Shown here: one piece after another, positions 21,594-33,606 of the stretch | How the letters are laid out: every line of letters begins with the position of its first letter | Position numbering within the stretch: the stretch's first letter is position 1 | NCBI GenBank assembly: GCA_029339195.1 | Contig: JAPTJF010000016.1 | Coordinates: forward strand, 1-64,000 | DNA length: 64,000 bases | Direction of reading: 5' to 3' | DNA from: Micractinium sp. NFX-FRZ | Lineage: Eukaryota > Chlorophyta > Trebouxiophyceae > Chlorellales > Chlorellaceae | Made by a program: the position numbers and the translations under genes | Notes under the pieces: generated by a model | Databases searched by the model: none | What the model was told of the DNA's origin: nothing | What the model saw: the letters and a program-made list of their open reading frames with translations, nothing else

Positions 21594-23794
21594 TCACTCC
21601 CAGGGCGACACCTCGCCGGGGGGACCGCTGCTGCTGCTGCTGCTGCCGGGGATGCCGCCGGTGCCGTCGGGCTGCAGTAGCGAGAGCGGGTCGGGCGGCA
21701 GCGGGAAGTGGGAGGTGTAGCAGCTGCGCACCGCATCCAGCCCGCCATCCAAGTAAATTGCGCCCTGCAAGCAAGGGGGCGCGTGGGAACGAGGTAATTT
21801 GTGGGTGAGGGAATTGGAGCGCAAGGCCACACAAGGCAACACGTGCAGCCCACAGATAGTGCACACGTGCAGGGGCAAGTCGTGCACGCGCCGCGGCTGC
21901 TCCGCGCAGCAGTGCCAGCACGCGCATGCGAGAGCAGCACCTGCACAATAGCACTCCAAACCCTGCCCTTTACGCCAACTCATTCCCTTCAGTGGAAAGA
22001 GGGGCACCCACCATGACTGCCTCGAACATCTCTGCCAGCATGTTGGTGCTGGGCTGACCTGCGCTCTGGACTGCAGGGGCAGGGGCAGGCCAGGCAGGCA
22101 GACCCGACATCAGGCTCAATCAAAGGGCGGGGCACAGGAGCGGGCGGCAAACCAGCGGAGCGGCAAGCATGGCCGCACGGGTGGCGGCAGTGGCAGGGGG
22201 GCCGGCGGGGAGCAGGGGGGAGCAGGCAGGCAGGCAGGTGCGCAGCAACTAGGCAGCAGGCAGGCAGGCGCACAAGCGGGTAGACAGGCAGTGAGCAGGC
22301 AGGCGCTGGGCAGCAACCGACAGGCAGGCAGGCAGGCACACGCTTGTAGGCAGGGCTGGCAGGCGGGCAGGTGCTAGCAGGCAACAACTGGCAGGCAGCA
22401 ACTGACAGGCAGGCAGGACTGGCAGGGAGGCGGGCAGGGTTGCGTGGGGGCTCACTCCGGACGCTCTTGCCCACCACGAGGTATGGCCCCAGGTTAAGGT
22501 GGTGGGCATACTTCTCGCACATCGCACGCCCAATCAGCGTCTTCCGCACCTCACTGCAGAGGGCAGGCGGAGCAGCTGGTGAGGCAAGGCATGCAGGTGG
22601 CGCCAGTGAATGCAGGTGCGCGGGTTGGTTGGCTCACAGCTTTCACACCACCCGCCCAACCAGCGTCTTGCGCACGTCGTTGCGTGGCGCTTCCCCGGCG
22701 AAGCTCACTTGCGCAGCGCAGAATAGGACAGGGCAGAGCACCCACTGCCTCCGAAACAAGCACACGGCAGGCGGCGCCCGCTTGGTCACTACTGCAGGGC
22801 AGCACTGCAGTGCTGCACGGCAGCTGTAAGCAGAACAGCCCACTCACGTCAGCTTGCCAATGGGGATATATCCTAGCGCGGCGCTCACTTCCTCCGCCAC
22901 AATCAGGTACAGGCAGGCGTCCCCAATCCAGGCCATCACGCCATTGTGCGTGCTGGGTGCTGCGCTGGAGTGCACGAGCGCCAGGCGCAGCAGGTAGCGG
23001 TTTCTGCGGGGAGGCGGTGAGGTAGGGGGGGCAGACACAGAGGGCGTCAGGAGCGGCTGCCTTGAAAATGTGTCGGGCTAGCGGAGTGGGTGACCGCCAC
23101 AGGTGGAAGGTGGCACGTCCTGCGGGCCGCACAGAGAGCGTGGCTGGGCAGCGGGGCGGCACACCCCCAGGGTGCATGGACACGGGATGGATGCACAGGT
23201 GTCGAGTGAGGCGCGTTCCAATACAACCAGTGCCATTGAGGGATTTGGGTGTGGAACCTGCAGGATGACAGCGTGCTGCGCCGCCGTGCCGGCCGCTCCT
23301 GCTGCGTGCCAGAACAGCCGTGGCGTGCTGCCAAGCGCCCAACAGCCAGTGCCTTAGGCTGGCCTTAGGACCAGCACACCACACCACATTGAATTGAGGG
23401 TGAGGGCACACCTGAACTGGTAGCCCAGCTGCTGCTGCAGCGCGTCAATTTCTGCGCGCGTCGCCTCTGCCGGCCGGTCCGCCGGCAGATCCCCCCACTC
23501 AATCCTCTTTGCCGTGGCCGTCAGCTTCTCTGCAAGCATCCGCCGGTCATTCAAGGGGCCGACAGCAGCCACAGTAGCAGCGCCGCCGGGCACGGCAGCT
23601 AGTGAAGCAGCGGCCCGGCTGCCTGGCGGCACGCCGCCGCCGCCACCGCGGCTTCCGCCAGCCGCCGCTTGTCGCCGTCTCTGCCGCTCGTTGGCCGCCG
23701 CGTAAACTGTATGGGCGCTCCGTGGCGCGCCACCGGCCCGGCCTGCTGCCAGGCCGACCGCCTGGCGCAGCACACGCAAACTGCTGCACTGCAT
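21594..23794 (-). CDS. RNase III-domain protein, probably organellar, without a dsRNA-binding domain
   Basis: Five exons in consistent phase (23794-23412, 23003-22848, 22553-22456, 22070-22012, 21764-21594) give 288 residues. The start at 23792-23794 yields an Arg/Ala-rich leader (MQCSSLRVLRQAVGLAAGRA) typical of plastid or mitochondrial import. The core follows the RNase III fold: LGYQFRNRYLLRLALVHSS, MAWIGDACLYLIVAEEV, PIGKLTEVRKTLIGRAMCEK, and AEMFEAVMGAIYLDGGLDAV. The Asp of GDA and the last Glu (FEA) are kept, but the first catalytic Glu of classical RNase III (ExLGD) is Ala here (MAWIGD). The same position is non-Glu in mini-RNase III-type proteins. No dsRBD follows. Likely roles are organellar rRNA or intron processing (mini-RNase III or RNC1-like) or a ribosomal scaffold (mL44-like); sequence alone does not decide. 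Confidence 0.82.
22200..22430. repeat. CAGG/GGCA tetranucleotide-rich intron
   Basis: Many ggcaggcaggcagg runs lie in the intron between exons 3 and 4 of the RNase III gene. This is simple-sequence DNA. Confidence 0.7.
22505..22690 (-). repeat. Exon 3 start duplicated in the preceding intron (ghost exon)
   Basis: The exon start encoding EVRKTLIGR (plus strand cgcccaatcagcgtcttccg, about 22526-22553) has a copy at about 22645-22680 (cgcccaaccagcgtcttgcg). On the minus strand the copy still reads DVRKTLVGR. The two are about 120 bases apart. Confidence 0.8.
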
Positions 23795-24632
23795 GGCACG
23801 GAAGCTGTGCTTCGCGTGTACCCGAGCGAATAGCTGAATCTCGCGGCGGTTGGCGTAAGTGGCCGGCTGCATGACAGCGCCGCTGCCGCCGCCAGCTGCC
23901 GCCAAATGGGCGCCGCCAGCTGCGACCAAATGGGCCCGTCCCCCAGGCTTACTGCACCGCGCCACAGCTGCGTCATGCCTTCCCAACACGTCGTTTGGCA
24001 GGCAACTATGGGTGTATCAAGTTGCTTGCGAGAATGCAGAAGATGGCATTGTTGTTTGGAACAGCGTACGGTAGAAAGTGAACAGGCAGGCGTTCAAGCT
24101 GCTGCTGCGCAACTGAGCGCCAGGCACGATTGATAGAGCCACCGGCACGGCGCAGTGCGCCTGATCACAATTACAGTAGCTGACAGCATTCACTGCCTCA
24201 CCTGTAAATCACTGCTCCCCGCTCTCAACCCGCCACTACTGCGTCCCTTCTTTGACCACCTCTTTTTCTTGTCATTGCTGAAAACTGCTCATTGTTCGGA
24301 ACTTGGCTCACCTCCTGGCACCTAGCAAGCTCAGGGGTGTAAAACTGCATGTCATGCCACACAACCAGCGCAGTGCAGAGCAGTGCAGTGCAGGGGGGCA
24401 ACGCAGTGGTAAGGGCAGTGCAGGGGTGAACGCAGTGGTTAGGGCAGTGCAGGGGTGCAACGCAGTGGTTAGGGCAGTGCAGGGGGGCAACGCAGTGGTT
24501 ACGATGTTGGCTGGGCATTCTCGAGTTGGTTTCTGGGGGGCGGGCCTGGCTGGTTGGCACTGCGCTGTCCTCCCAACCTGTCGGTGCGCTCACAGGTGGC
24601 ACAGCGTCTTCATAAGGACGTTCACATGCCGC
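23795..24632. other. Intergenic: RNase III promoter side, then minisatellite
   Basis: No supportable gene. The left part should hold the 5'UTR and promoter of the minus-strand RNase III gene. The right part holds a 30-bp minisatellite and the 3' flank of the protease gene. Confidence 0.4.
24385..24502. repeat. 30-bp minisatellite
   Basis: The unit gcagtgcaggggtgcaacgc plus agtggttagg is present about four times. The marker cgcagtggt falls at 24402, 24431, 24461 and 24491. It is intergenic. Confidence 0.85.
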
Positions 24633-24637
24633 TTACA
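24633..24637 (-). terminator. TGTAA poly(A) signal for the CPBP protease gene
   Basis: TTACA on the plus strand, about 250 bases beyond the protease stop on the minus strand. Confidence 0.45.
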
Positions 24638-24888
24638 GAGAGGGCGGAGTCAGGGTAACCAGTGAGTGTGTGCAAGAGGGGCGGGTGGGGGGACGCAGAA
24701 AGAGCAGTGCAGAGCTTGGAGAACACGGCAGCGGGAATGAAAGTGGGCAGGAAAACTGAGGCAGAGGCAGTTGAGAAGGTTTGACGCGGGGGCGAGAAGC
24801 AGAGGGGCGGCACACGGGGCAAACTGAAAATCGAGGCCACAGGGAGCAGCCGGCAGTGTGCCAGCAGGCTGGGGTGGGCGGGCGTACC

Positions 24889-26069
24889 TCACACGCCCCC
24901 GCCTGCGCACAGCAGCTGCACCAGCAGGCACACGTTCCACAGGCTGTGCAGCGCAATGGGGGCCAGCAGGTTGCGTGTGGCGGCGTAGGCCCCTCCAAAC
25001 ACGCACCCCAGCAGCAGCAGCGGCAGCAGCCCTTCCCTTGAGAAGTGCACCATCGCAAATATGAGCGAGGTGGCTGCCAGGGCGCCCCACTGGGGCAGGT
25101 AGCGTGCCAGGGAGGGCAGGAGGAAGCCCCGGAACATGAGCTCCTCCCACACGGGGGCGCACACCGCCAGCACGGCAAACCAGAGGGCCTGGGTGGCCCA
25201 GGAGGAGGTGCCCAGAATCTGCTCAGCGGTGCTGCTGCAGGGCGGGCAGGGGAGGCGAGGGGGCGGGCGGGGGGAGAAAGAGGGGATGAGTGTGGTTGAG
25301 CGGGCCAGCAGGCAGGTGGGTGGGTGGGTGTTTGAAAAGTGCATGCGGCAGAGGAGAGGGGCACAAAGGAGGCTGCGCGACAAATGACAGCACCGCCCCA
25401 CCTTCCGCAGCACGCCCCCGCCCACCCCGCCCATGTGCCTCCCCTTGCCTGCCACTTACAGGGCCATCTGGCTGCCGACGCCGCCATCGCCGCCACCGCC
25501 ACCACCGTCAGACACACTGCACACCCACCCAGGCACACACGCGCACCAACCAACAGCCAACCGCCCCACCTGGCTGCCGCTGCCTCCTCCACCGCCAGCA
25601 GCACCACCATGCGCTTGTGCACCCAGTTGATGAAGGGGAAGGTGGCCAGCCCGGCGAGCACAGCGGGCAGCCAGGCGCGCAGCGGGCGCAGCGGGGCGGA
25701 AAACAGGCCCAGTGTGCGGGGCCGGTAGGAGGACAGGCCCCGCCGCAGCAGCAGCACGGTGGAAGCCACTTGCAGGCTGTCTAGAACCAGGTGACGTAAT
25801 GCCTGGGTGCTGCCGCCAACGGGGTCCACGCCCAGCCGTGCAAGCAGCGCCGGCACGAGGGTGTAGGCTGCCAGGACAAAGATGAGTAGCCACAGCACCA
25901 TGAGAGTGATGGTGGTGTTAAGCGCCCACGGTACTGCCGGAAGCTGCCAGCGGGGACGCCACCAGGGCCGCCGCCCGGCATGGCTGCCCAGGCTGCCGCC
26001 GGCTGCACCCTCTGCCGCCGCTGCCTGCTGCTCTGCTGTCGCCGCCGCTGCCGTGCTCTGCTGCACATC

Positions 26070-26102
<33 letters not shown>

Positions 26103-26587
26103 ATGCGGTTGCTGCGCTTCGTGCTGCAGCTGGTGTCGCTGGTCCTGCTGTGCACTGCCGCCCTGCCCGCGTGCTTCCGCCGGCTCTGTGCTGGGCGCTG
26201 CAGCCGCCGCATCTAGGGGCAGTGCTGTGCCGCCGCCGTCGGGTGCCGCCGCTGCATGTTGCTGCCATTGTCGCCTGCCGTCGCTACCTGCAGCCCATTG
26301 GCGCAAAGCAAAACAGAGTGCACGTTTCCCACGACACAAGCCACAAAAGAAGGGTACCTGGGTCCTGCCCCTGCCGCCACGAACCCTGCCGCCACCGCCG
26401 GCGTCGCCACAGCCTGGTGCCCACCTGCAGCGGCTGATGTGCGTGTCGTTCTGCAGCTATTCGCAGCACTGGCGAGTTGTCGGGCGGGCTGCTTGAGCGC
26501 GCGGGGCGTCCCGCTGGGTGGCCTGGCTGGCTGACTCCGGCGTGAAGCGCTCGGCGCCCAAGCGCATGCGATGCCTCTGCCGCTCAT
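24889..26587 (-). CDS. CPBP-family (CAAX-type) intramembrane protease, probably plastid
   Basis: The first exon (26587 down to 26425) encodes MSGRGIACAWAPSASRRSQP... and splices in phase 1 at 26287 to a Gln-rich region, then to membrane segments (TITLMVLWLLIFVLAAYTLV; LPAVLAGLATFPFINWVHKR). The C-terminal half has the CPBP/ABI signatures in order: APVWEELMFRGFLLPSLARY (EExxxR), ATSLIFAMVHFSREG (FxxxH), and NLLAPIALHSLWN (HxxxN), with stop TCA at 24889-24891. These are the metal-binding and catalytic residues of Rce1-like proteases. Plant relatives sit in plastid membranes. The Ser/Arg/Ala-rich N-terminus fits a transit peptide. One splice is ambiguous: the exon ending EEAAAA near 25570 may join directly at 25231 or read on through another hydrophobic stretch to about 25460. 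A (CTG)n tract encodes a polyglutamine run. Confidence 0.78.
26072..26101 (-). repeat. CTG/CAG trinucleotide tract encoding poly-Gln
   Basis: About ten uninterrupted CTG units (CAG on the coding strand) lie in the N-terminal linker of the CPBP protease. Confidence 0.9.
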
Positions 26588-27320
26588 GCTTTCAAAGATA
26601 GATCCACGATGCGTTGCGATGGGCAAAGTGGAGAGCTCATGCAGACAAGGCAACAGCGCAGCACCGCCCAGCACGAGTGAAGGACAGCCTCCTTTGTCTT
26701 CACGGTGTCCTTCAAGTTCCACCCGATCGGTGACAAATACTGGAAGTGAGGGAAGGCACCGGGCATTTTGGGCACCACTGCAGCACCCTTTCACATGTGG
26801 GATGTCGACGACGGCAGCGCCCCGCCCCGCCGCCGCCCCCTTTCCAGACCACTGCCTCTCACGGACGGCTTTCCACTACATGCACGGGATAAAAGAGGGA
26901 TATAACGAGCCAAGGGAGGTTTTGAGGAGCTCTCACGTGCGAAGGACAGTGCTGCCATGGCGGCGGTGGGTGCAGGGATTACTTCTTGTGAAGACGAAGC
27001 TTAGTGGAGCAGGCTTGAAAAGCCATATGTGGTGCAAGCATGCCACATAAGATCCAGTGTTACAAAAGCAGCAGACTCACGAGAGTATGTCCTGTCGTAC
27101 TGAAAGCCAGCGCTGCCGCTCACGTGGCAGCGGCTGGGCGGCGCTGGGTGCAGGCATGCAAGGCATGCCCCGGCGGGACCATTGGGCACTCGCACACGCA
27201 TGCTCTCAGGGCTGGGTTGAAGGGCGATCGCGTGCAAGGAACAGTGCTGCCATGGTGGTTATTGCCTCCACGGTGCTAGGGGCATCATTGACGTCGCTGG
27301 CCTAGCTTGCTGGCAGGCCT
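26588..27320. other. Intergenic between two minus-strand genes
   Basis: No supportable gene. It should contain the protease promoter and the 3' flank of the MIF4G-GYF gene. TTACA at 27060-27064 (TGTAA on the minus strand) lies 260 bases past that gene's stop. The word acagtgctgccatgg occurs twice (about 26946 and 27240), a minor direct repeat. Confidence 0.4.
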
Positions 27321-30300
27321 TCACCTGCCAGCTGCCGCTGCTGCCGACCATGAGGCAAATGCCAGCTTGGGGGCCGCCGCCACCTGGGGCCCCCCAGCGG
27401 CGCCGGCACCACCTGCCATCCCCTCAAACTGCGCAGGGCTGCTGCCAGCAAAGGGAGATGGGCTGGGCGTGGGCTCACGTGTGCGGGCAACGGCGCCTGC
27501 TGCCGACGCGGGTGTGAACCCCAGCAGGCCCGCCTCAACGGCGGGGTGGCTGGGTGTGCTGTACCGGCCAGCCACATCCGTGGCAGGTGTGCGTGCCGCT
27601 GCCTTGTCTGAACCATAGCTAGGGGTTGCATCCGCTCCCGCTGCCACTGCCGGCGGCCCTGCTGCAGGCAGCGGAGTGGCCCAGCCCCCGGCTGGAGGGG
27701 AGGGCGGCCCGCCGCGCCCGTCCGCCGGGGTGCCAGCGGCGGTCGGCGGCAAGGCGGGCCGGGCGCCTCCCCATGCTGTGCTGCCTGCAGCTGCGGGGCT
27801 GGATGGCTCTGCTGGTCTGGGAGAGCTAAACTCTTGGGCCTGCCTGGCCACGATAGCAACCACTGCAGGGGGTGGACGGCCGGCAGGGCATGTGCAGCGC
27901 GTTACAGGGGTGGGTGTGGGCGCGTGGTGTGCTGTGTGCTGTTAAGGGTGTTGTTTCAGTATGTACAGAGAGTACGAAGGTGGGTGGAGCACTGGGATGC
28001 TGCAACCCGCCTGTGGGAGGTGGACGCTGCCAGGGGAGTGTGAACTGGCAGCATGCACAGCAGCGTGGAGCATGTTGCATACAAGGCGGGGGCACCAGTC
28101 GTGCAATTGATGCGGCGCTGATTGCATGCCCTGCCTCCACTCGCCCGCTCTGCCTAACCTGAGCGCTGCTGCCAGCTGGCGCCGCGCCCGGCCGGCGCCA
28201 GGCCCTTGCCACCGCCGCCTCCTCCCCCGCCCCCGCCCCCAGCGTTCTCCAGGTCAGACGAGCGCCGCCCCAGCTGCTGCTGCGCCGGCTTGGGTGCCGG
28301 GCGTGCGCTGGGCTTGGTGCCTGAGGCAGCTGGCCTGGAGCTGAACATCTCACAGATTGCGCCCTGGGGAGCATACGGTAAGGGAAGGAGCGGGAAGGGC
28401 CAGCTTGTGTCTCGGGTAAAGTGTGAGGGCTTTAGAGGGCGGGGGGTCCAGACAGCACTGCTGGCAGGGGGCTGAACATGATATAATGAACCTGGCCTTG
28501 TCAGATGAGAGGGTAGAGGGAGGAATGGCTGGCGGACGGCACCCTGTTACGGCGCCGCACTGCGTGCATGCGCCGCGTTCACAATGAATGCAGGTCGATT
28601 GTATATGACACACCAACTGCTGCTCACCTCCACCTCCTCCATCGGCTTGTACGACTTCCAGTCGTTCTTCTTCACCTGCAGAACACACAACAGGCAAAGG
28701 CGAGGGACAGAGTGGTTTCTGTGATCACGTGCAACAAAGTAGAGCTGAGCGCAGCACGAGGAAACAAAGCAGGGCTGAGCACAGCACGAGCCTTCCAGTC
28801 AATCTTCTTCACCTGCAGATCACCAAACTTGCGTTTAAAAGCAAAGGCGTGAGGCGGGAGCGGGCCCTCTGAGCACGTGTACGAGGGAGGGCTAGCGCAA
28901 CAAGAGCCCTTCAGTCGTGTTCGACACTAGCAGTAGGAGCACATGGGAACAGAGCAGAGCAGTGCTGTGGGCGCAGGGGCAGGGGAGAGCTTGACACAGC
29001 TAGTAGCTGACCGGGGACATGGGCGCAGCACTCTTCATCGGAGACAGCCCCTACACCAGTGCTCTGGCCCCAGTCACCATCTTCAGACTGACGCAACATC
29101 ACCCAACTGCTGTGCGCAGGAACACCAGCACCCCCCAGCGTGCGCTTGGGTAACGTGTCACATGCACACACACCTCTACAAAGGCACCCCAAAACAAGCT
29201 TGCCTGGGTGTCCTCTGCCAGCGTGTCGTTGTGCAGCATGTCGAGCAGCTCGTGCCCCGTGAAGGGCCCAGACACCTTGCCCCTCCCGTTCTTCAGCAGC
29301 CACTCCTGGCGGGCGGGGGGGAGGGAGCAAGGAAGGGGGCAGGGCAGCAGAGGGGGCTGGTGAGCTGCGATGTTGCGACTTGGTGGCATGGGTCGGCCAA
29401 AGGGACAGAGGGAGGGCCGCATGCGTTGTGCACCAGCTTCTCCTCGGGAGAGGGGATGGGGACAGGGAAGGGGAATGGGTGAGCGTGAGCAATGAGGGGA
29501 GGGAGCGTGCTATGCCAAGCACTCCTGAAGATGGGGCAAAGGTGAGGGCTGCAGGTGCGGGGCACTGCTTGGGGGCTCAAAAGCAGAGCTCTGGGGCAGA
29601 TTGCCGCGACACATGCCACCAGGTCTTCAACCCATGCCATCCTACCGTGTGGGTACTCCGCATGGCACCTGCCTCACCACCCCACCCCACCCCGCCCCAC
29701 CACACCTTGTCATCCTCATACCCCACGCTCTTCTTCTTGCCCCCCTGCCCCTTGCCGGCCCCATTGCCGTTGCCGCGCCGGCCGGCGCTGAATGCGGAGC
29801 CGTTGCCGCCTCCGCCGCTGCCAGCTGAGTGGCTGGGCTGCTGGGCTGGCTCGTTGCGTGCCGCAACAGGCACGTGCACGGGCATGGGAGCGCTGCCTGC
29901 GGGGCGGGGCGCTGGCTTGGGCCACACAGGGACAGCCTCCCAGGATGCTGCATCGGGCACCTCTTGTGGCGCGAAGGCGGCGCTGTTGGCGGGGGCAGGG
30001 GCACGGGTGGGCGCAGCAGCTGCCGCCGCCTGCGGCAGTGCCACCGGCATGGGCAGTGGCACCGGCATGGGCAGCGAATCCGTCGGTGCCGTGCGCAGCT
30101 CTGGCCAGGGATGAGGAGCAGCAGGAGCAGCTTTCGGGCCTGTGCCTGAGGCGCCTGCCCCTGCTGCCAGGGCCCAGGGCTGCGGTTGCTGCTGCTGCCC
30201 CTGCTGTTGCTGCTTGATGCCAAAGCCTGGCGGCAGCGACAGTGCCGGGGCGCTGGCGGGCTGGGGCGCCGCTTGGGGCTGCTGGGGTTGGGCCGCAGGC

Positions 30301-33300
30301 GGCACACCGTGCCGCGCCGGCCCGCCCCAGCCGCTGGCGTTGCCGTAAGGTGCCGCTGCTGGCGCCGAGCCCGACGCCGGCTGGCCCCAGGCTGAGGCCT
30401 GGGGGTTGAGCCCGCTCCTTGAGGGCTGGGCGGTTGGGGGCTGGGCAGCTGGCAGCAGGGCTGTGGGAGGCTGGGCAGCTTGTGGCGGCGGGGCGGTAGG
30501 CAGGGGCATGCCGGCGTGGAAGCAGTGCCCTACCGCGCCAAGGTCCAGCCAAGGGGCCCCTGGGACGTCGCTCTGCTTCACCTGTGGGAAGGGCAGAGCA
30601 GGAGGGCAGGGCAGGGCAAGGCAGGTTTGAATTTAAATCGATTTGCACCCACCTGGCGGGAGGAGAGGCATTGAGGAGGCTAAGTTAGCCGCGAATGCTG
30701 GGCAGCAGCAGGGCTGTGCCAGGCGCGCAGACCCCTGTCAGTCCATGCAGGCAGGCGTGCGCTGCCCCAGGCGCCCGGGTGCTCCCCTCCGCACTCCTGG
30801 GCCCGCCTGCCTCCCTGCCTCCCTGCCCCACCCCGACCTCCCGCTCACCTTGACGCTTGCAGACAGGTGACCCTGCTGCGCCCAGAAGAGCAGCTGCTCA
30901 AGAGAGAAGGGCCCAAACCGCTGTCCGCTGCCATCAGGTGACAGGTAGCTGAAGCTGTCGTGTAGCTGAGGGGCCGGCCGGAGAGGCTGACGCGGCGACT
31001 GCAGCTGCCCTGGCAGCTGCGCGGGTGGCTGCCACGACTGCGCCTGCGTGGCCTGCGAATGCGCAAAGTGATGCAGCGGCGCCGGCTGCGGCGGCCTCAG
31101 CTCGGGCGCGGGCATCTGCTGGGCCTGAGGGTGGTACTGCTGTTGCTGCTGCTGCATGGCCTGAGGCGGTGCCAGAGAGCTGGCATGAGGCATGCTGCCC
31201 CAGGTGTCAGCAGGGCTGTTGGCAGGGGTGGGGGCAGAGGGAGGGCCAGCTGCCCGGCTGCCCAGCGACAGTTGCTGCGCCAGCGCGGCCGCTGCGGCAT
31301 CCACGCCAGCCGAGCGGGACGCGGAGGCAGCAGCGGCGGCCGGGGCGGAGGGCTCGGGCAGCGAAGGCTGCTCCCAGCTGGCGGCACGCAGAGCAGACAG
31401 GGCGTGCAGAGAAGCAGCCAGCTCTGGCTTGCCCTGGGCAGCGCCTGTGGGCATCGGAAGGAGGTAGTTGGGGGCAGTTGGGGCCGAGGTGGCGGACGTC
31501 AGGTCAGTGGCACAGTTGGTGCCAGGGGCAGGGCCAGGGGGCGGCAGGAGTGGGTGCACAAGGGCTTGTGCACGGTAGTTGCGGCTGCCTCGTGTGCGGG
31601 GCGCCCGGCGGCACGCACAAGGGGAGGCGCAGTGGGCATCCAAGCATTGGCAGTTACGCCACACACCCAAAAACACACGCACGGTGGAACTCTGACCCCC
31701 TTAGCACCCCACCCACCTTTGTCCAGCGCCTTCTGGGCTGCTTTGAAATAGGAGTCCACTTGTGAGCGGGATTCGGGTGACGTGGCATCCAGCTGGCGCG
31801 CTGTGCTGCTCAGCAGCAGCACAGCGCACTCCAGGTCGTGCGAGCCAGCGGCCCCGCCAGTGCGCTCGCCCTGTAGGCAGGATGCGTGCAAGAGGCAGTG
31901 ACGTGTCATGTGTGCGGGCCGGATGCAGTCGTGCGCAAGCGAGGGAGGCGTCCTTGGCAGGATGGCTGCAGGGCAGGCTGGAAAGCAGGAACAGCTCCAC
32001 AGCGCACTGGCACCGTGTCGAGAGTGTAACTTGAGCTAAGGAAGAAAACACAATTGGCACCACACATTGGCCGGCCCAGCCAGCATAGCCTCACCGGCAA
32101 ACCCTGCCCCGTCTCTGCCCAAGCCACCCAACCCTGCCTTCCTCTGCCCGCAATGACAAGCCCCGTCGCACCACACCCCGGCCGGCCCCGCCCCGCCCCG
32201 TCCTGCCCCAACCTACCCCTTTCAGGAGCTCCGCCAGGCAGCTGCAAGAACATGCGGGATCAGAAAGAGGACGAGCAGTGAGCCAGTGGAGGCATGCTGC
32301 CAAGGTGCCAGCCTGGCGGGTGCGTTACACTGAGTGTGCACGCCGCTGGGACGCTGGTGGCGGCTGCCACATGCAGCTAGCAATGACTTTACATGCACGT
32401 GGAATCCATAAAGCCTCAGCTGCGCGGCGAGGAAGCCCTGGCAAAGCAGGTGCGCCGTGTCCAGCTTGTAAGGCAGGCATGCAGGTACCGTCCCAGACCA
32501 CCCTCCATTCATGCAAGCCAATTTGAGAATTGCCCTTGTGGTGGAATGCTGTGTCATAAGTACCGTCAGATCGTGCCTCCACCGCCTGGCGAGACAAGAC
32601 ACCCACCCTCCAGCACACGCACCTGTGAATGATTGAGGGCGGGATGGCGCCCGCACATAGCAGGGCACCCACAAACTTGACTGCTCCCAGCTTGGCGCTG
32701 AGCGTCTTGGCAGGCCAGGGCATGCCTGCAGGGGCGGGCGGTGCGGATGTAGCAGCGTTGGGCGGCCGCGCACTCTGCCGAGCTGGCACCGGCAGCTGTG
32801 GTAGTGGCGGCCTCGGGGCTGGTGCTGAGAAGGGTCACACTCTATCACCCTACCCCCTGCCCTACCACCGCCCCCAGGAGATCTTGGGGCCTCTCTGCAG
32901 CATGCGCATGTGCCGCCCAACTGCCGCGTGTGGATGGCAATGGTTGTTACTCTTTCCCACCGTGCCCACCCGCCCGGCGCACCTGGCGGGGGTGCCAGGT
33001 CAAACGCCGTCTCGAGGCGCGTCAGCAGCAGGCGGCGCAGCATGCGCGCGTTGCCGCCGCCGCTGGTTTTGTCTGCAGCGATCAGAGCCGCCAGCAGGGC
33101 GGACACTGTGCCTGCCTGATCCTGTCCGCCAGGGGCCACGGCCGCTGCGTACAGCTGCACGCGAGCGGCGGGGGGCGGTGGCGGAGCAAGCAGGAGTGGT
33201 GAGGGTGGTCACTGCACTGTCAGCACGGAAGGCTAGCGTGTCAGTGGCAGTGCGAGAGGCGGGCAGCAAGCCATCAACAGAGTTGAGAATATCCGGCACG

Positions 33301-33606
33301 CAGAGGCGAGCCGCGTGCGCCCGCTCCCGCCGCCGGCTTGCATGGCGCGCCCACCTCTGCCGCCACGCCGTCGGCTGCTGCCGAATCACTCAAATCCAGG
33401 CGTGCCAGGACTGCCGCTGCTTCCTGCACGCCCTCAGGCTGCAGCCCGCCAAGCATGCGCTTGATAACAACACTCGTGCTCTCTGTGCTGCCACGCGGTG
33501 CGGCTCCATTGGGGGCGGCCGCGCCGCCCGCCGTTGCCGCCATGCCGAGGTTTGGGTCTGCGCACAGGGGCGCGCTGGGCGCGGGCTCTGTTGATCGCAG
33601 CGGCAT
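27321..33606 (-). CDS. MIF4G-domain protein with two GYF-like domains (translation/mRNA regulator)
   Basis: The N-terminal part carries a MIF4G fold as in eIF4G: STSVVIKRMLGGLQPEGVQE, RMLRRLLLTRLETAFDLAPP, LGAVKFVGALLCAGAIPPSI then IHSCLAELLK, and HDLECAVLLLSSTARQLDA with QVDSYFKAAQKALDK. The exons join in phase. After a long Gln/Pro/Ala linker comes a GYF domain (FSYLSPDGSGQRFGPFSLEQ then LLFWAQQGHLS), more Pro/Gln-rich linker, and a second GYF-like unit (EWLLKNGRGKVSGPFTGHEL then LDMLHNDTL, ending KKNDWKSYKPMEEVE). A Gly/Ala/Pro-rich tail ends at 27321. MIF4G domains bind eIF4A or other RNA factors, and GYF domains bind Pro-rich peptides. I infer a cytoplasmic scaffold for mRNA translation or decay. 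The 5' end is unresolved: Met at 33606 is the first within the assembled frame. An exon near 33,790-34,157 (with LEPEARAAFVP, loosely PAM2-like) may belong to it. Confidence 0.72.
28650..28822 (-). repeat. Exon start duplicated in the preceding intron
   Basis: The acceptor/exon start ttccagtcgttcttcttcac ctgcag (about 28658-28683, coding VKKNDWK on the minus strand) recurs at about 28795-28820 as ttccagtcaatcttcttcac ctgcag. Confidence 0.75.

Noticed and set aside
24225..24602. Short open frames across the 30-bp minisatellite
   Set aside because: They are repeat-encoded peptides with no start context, splice support or domain.
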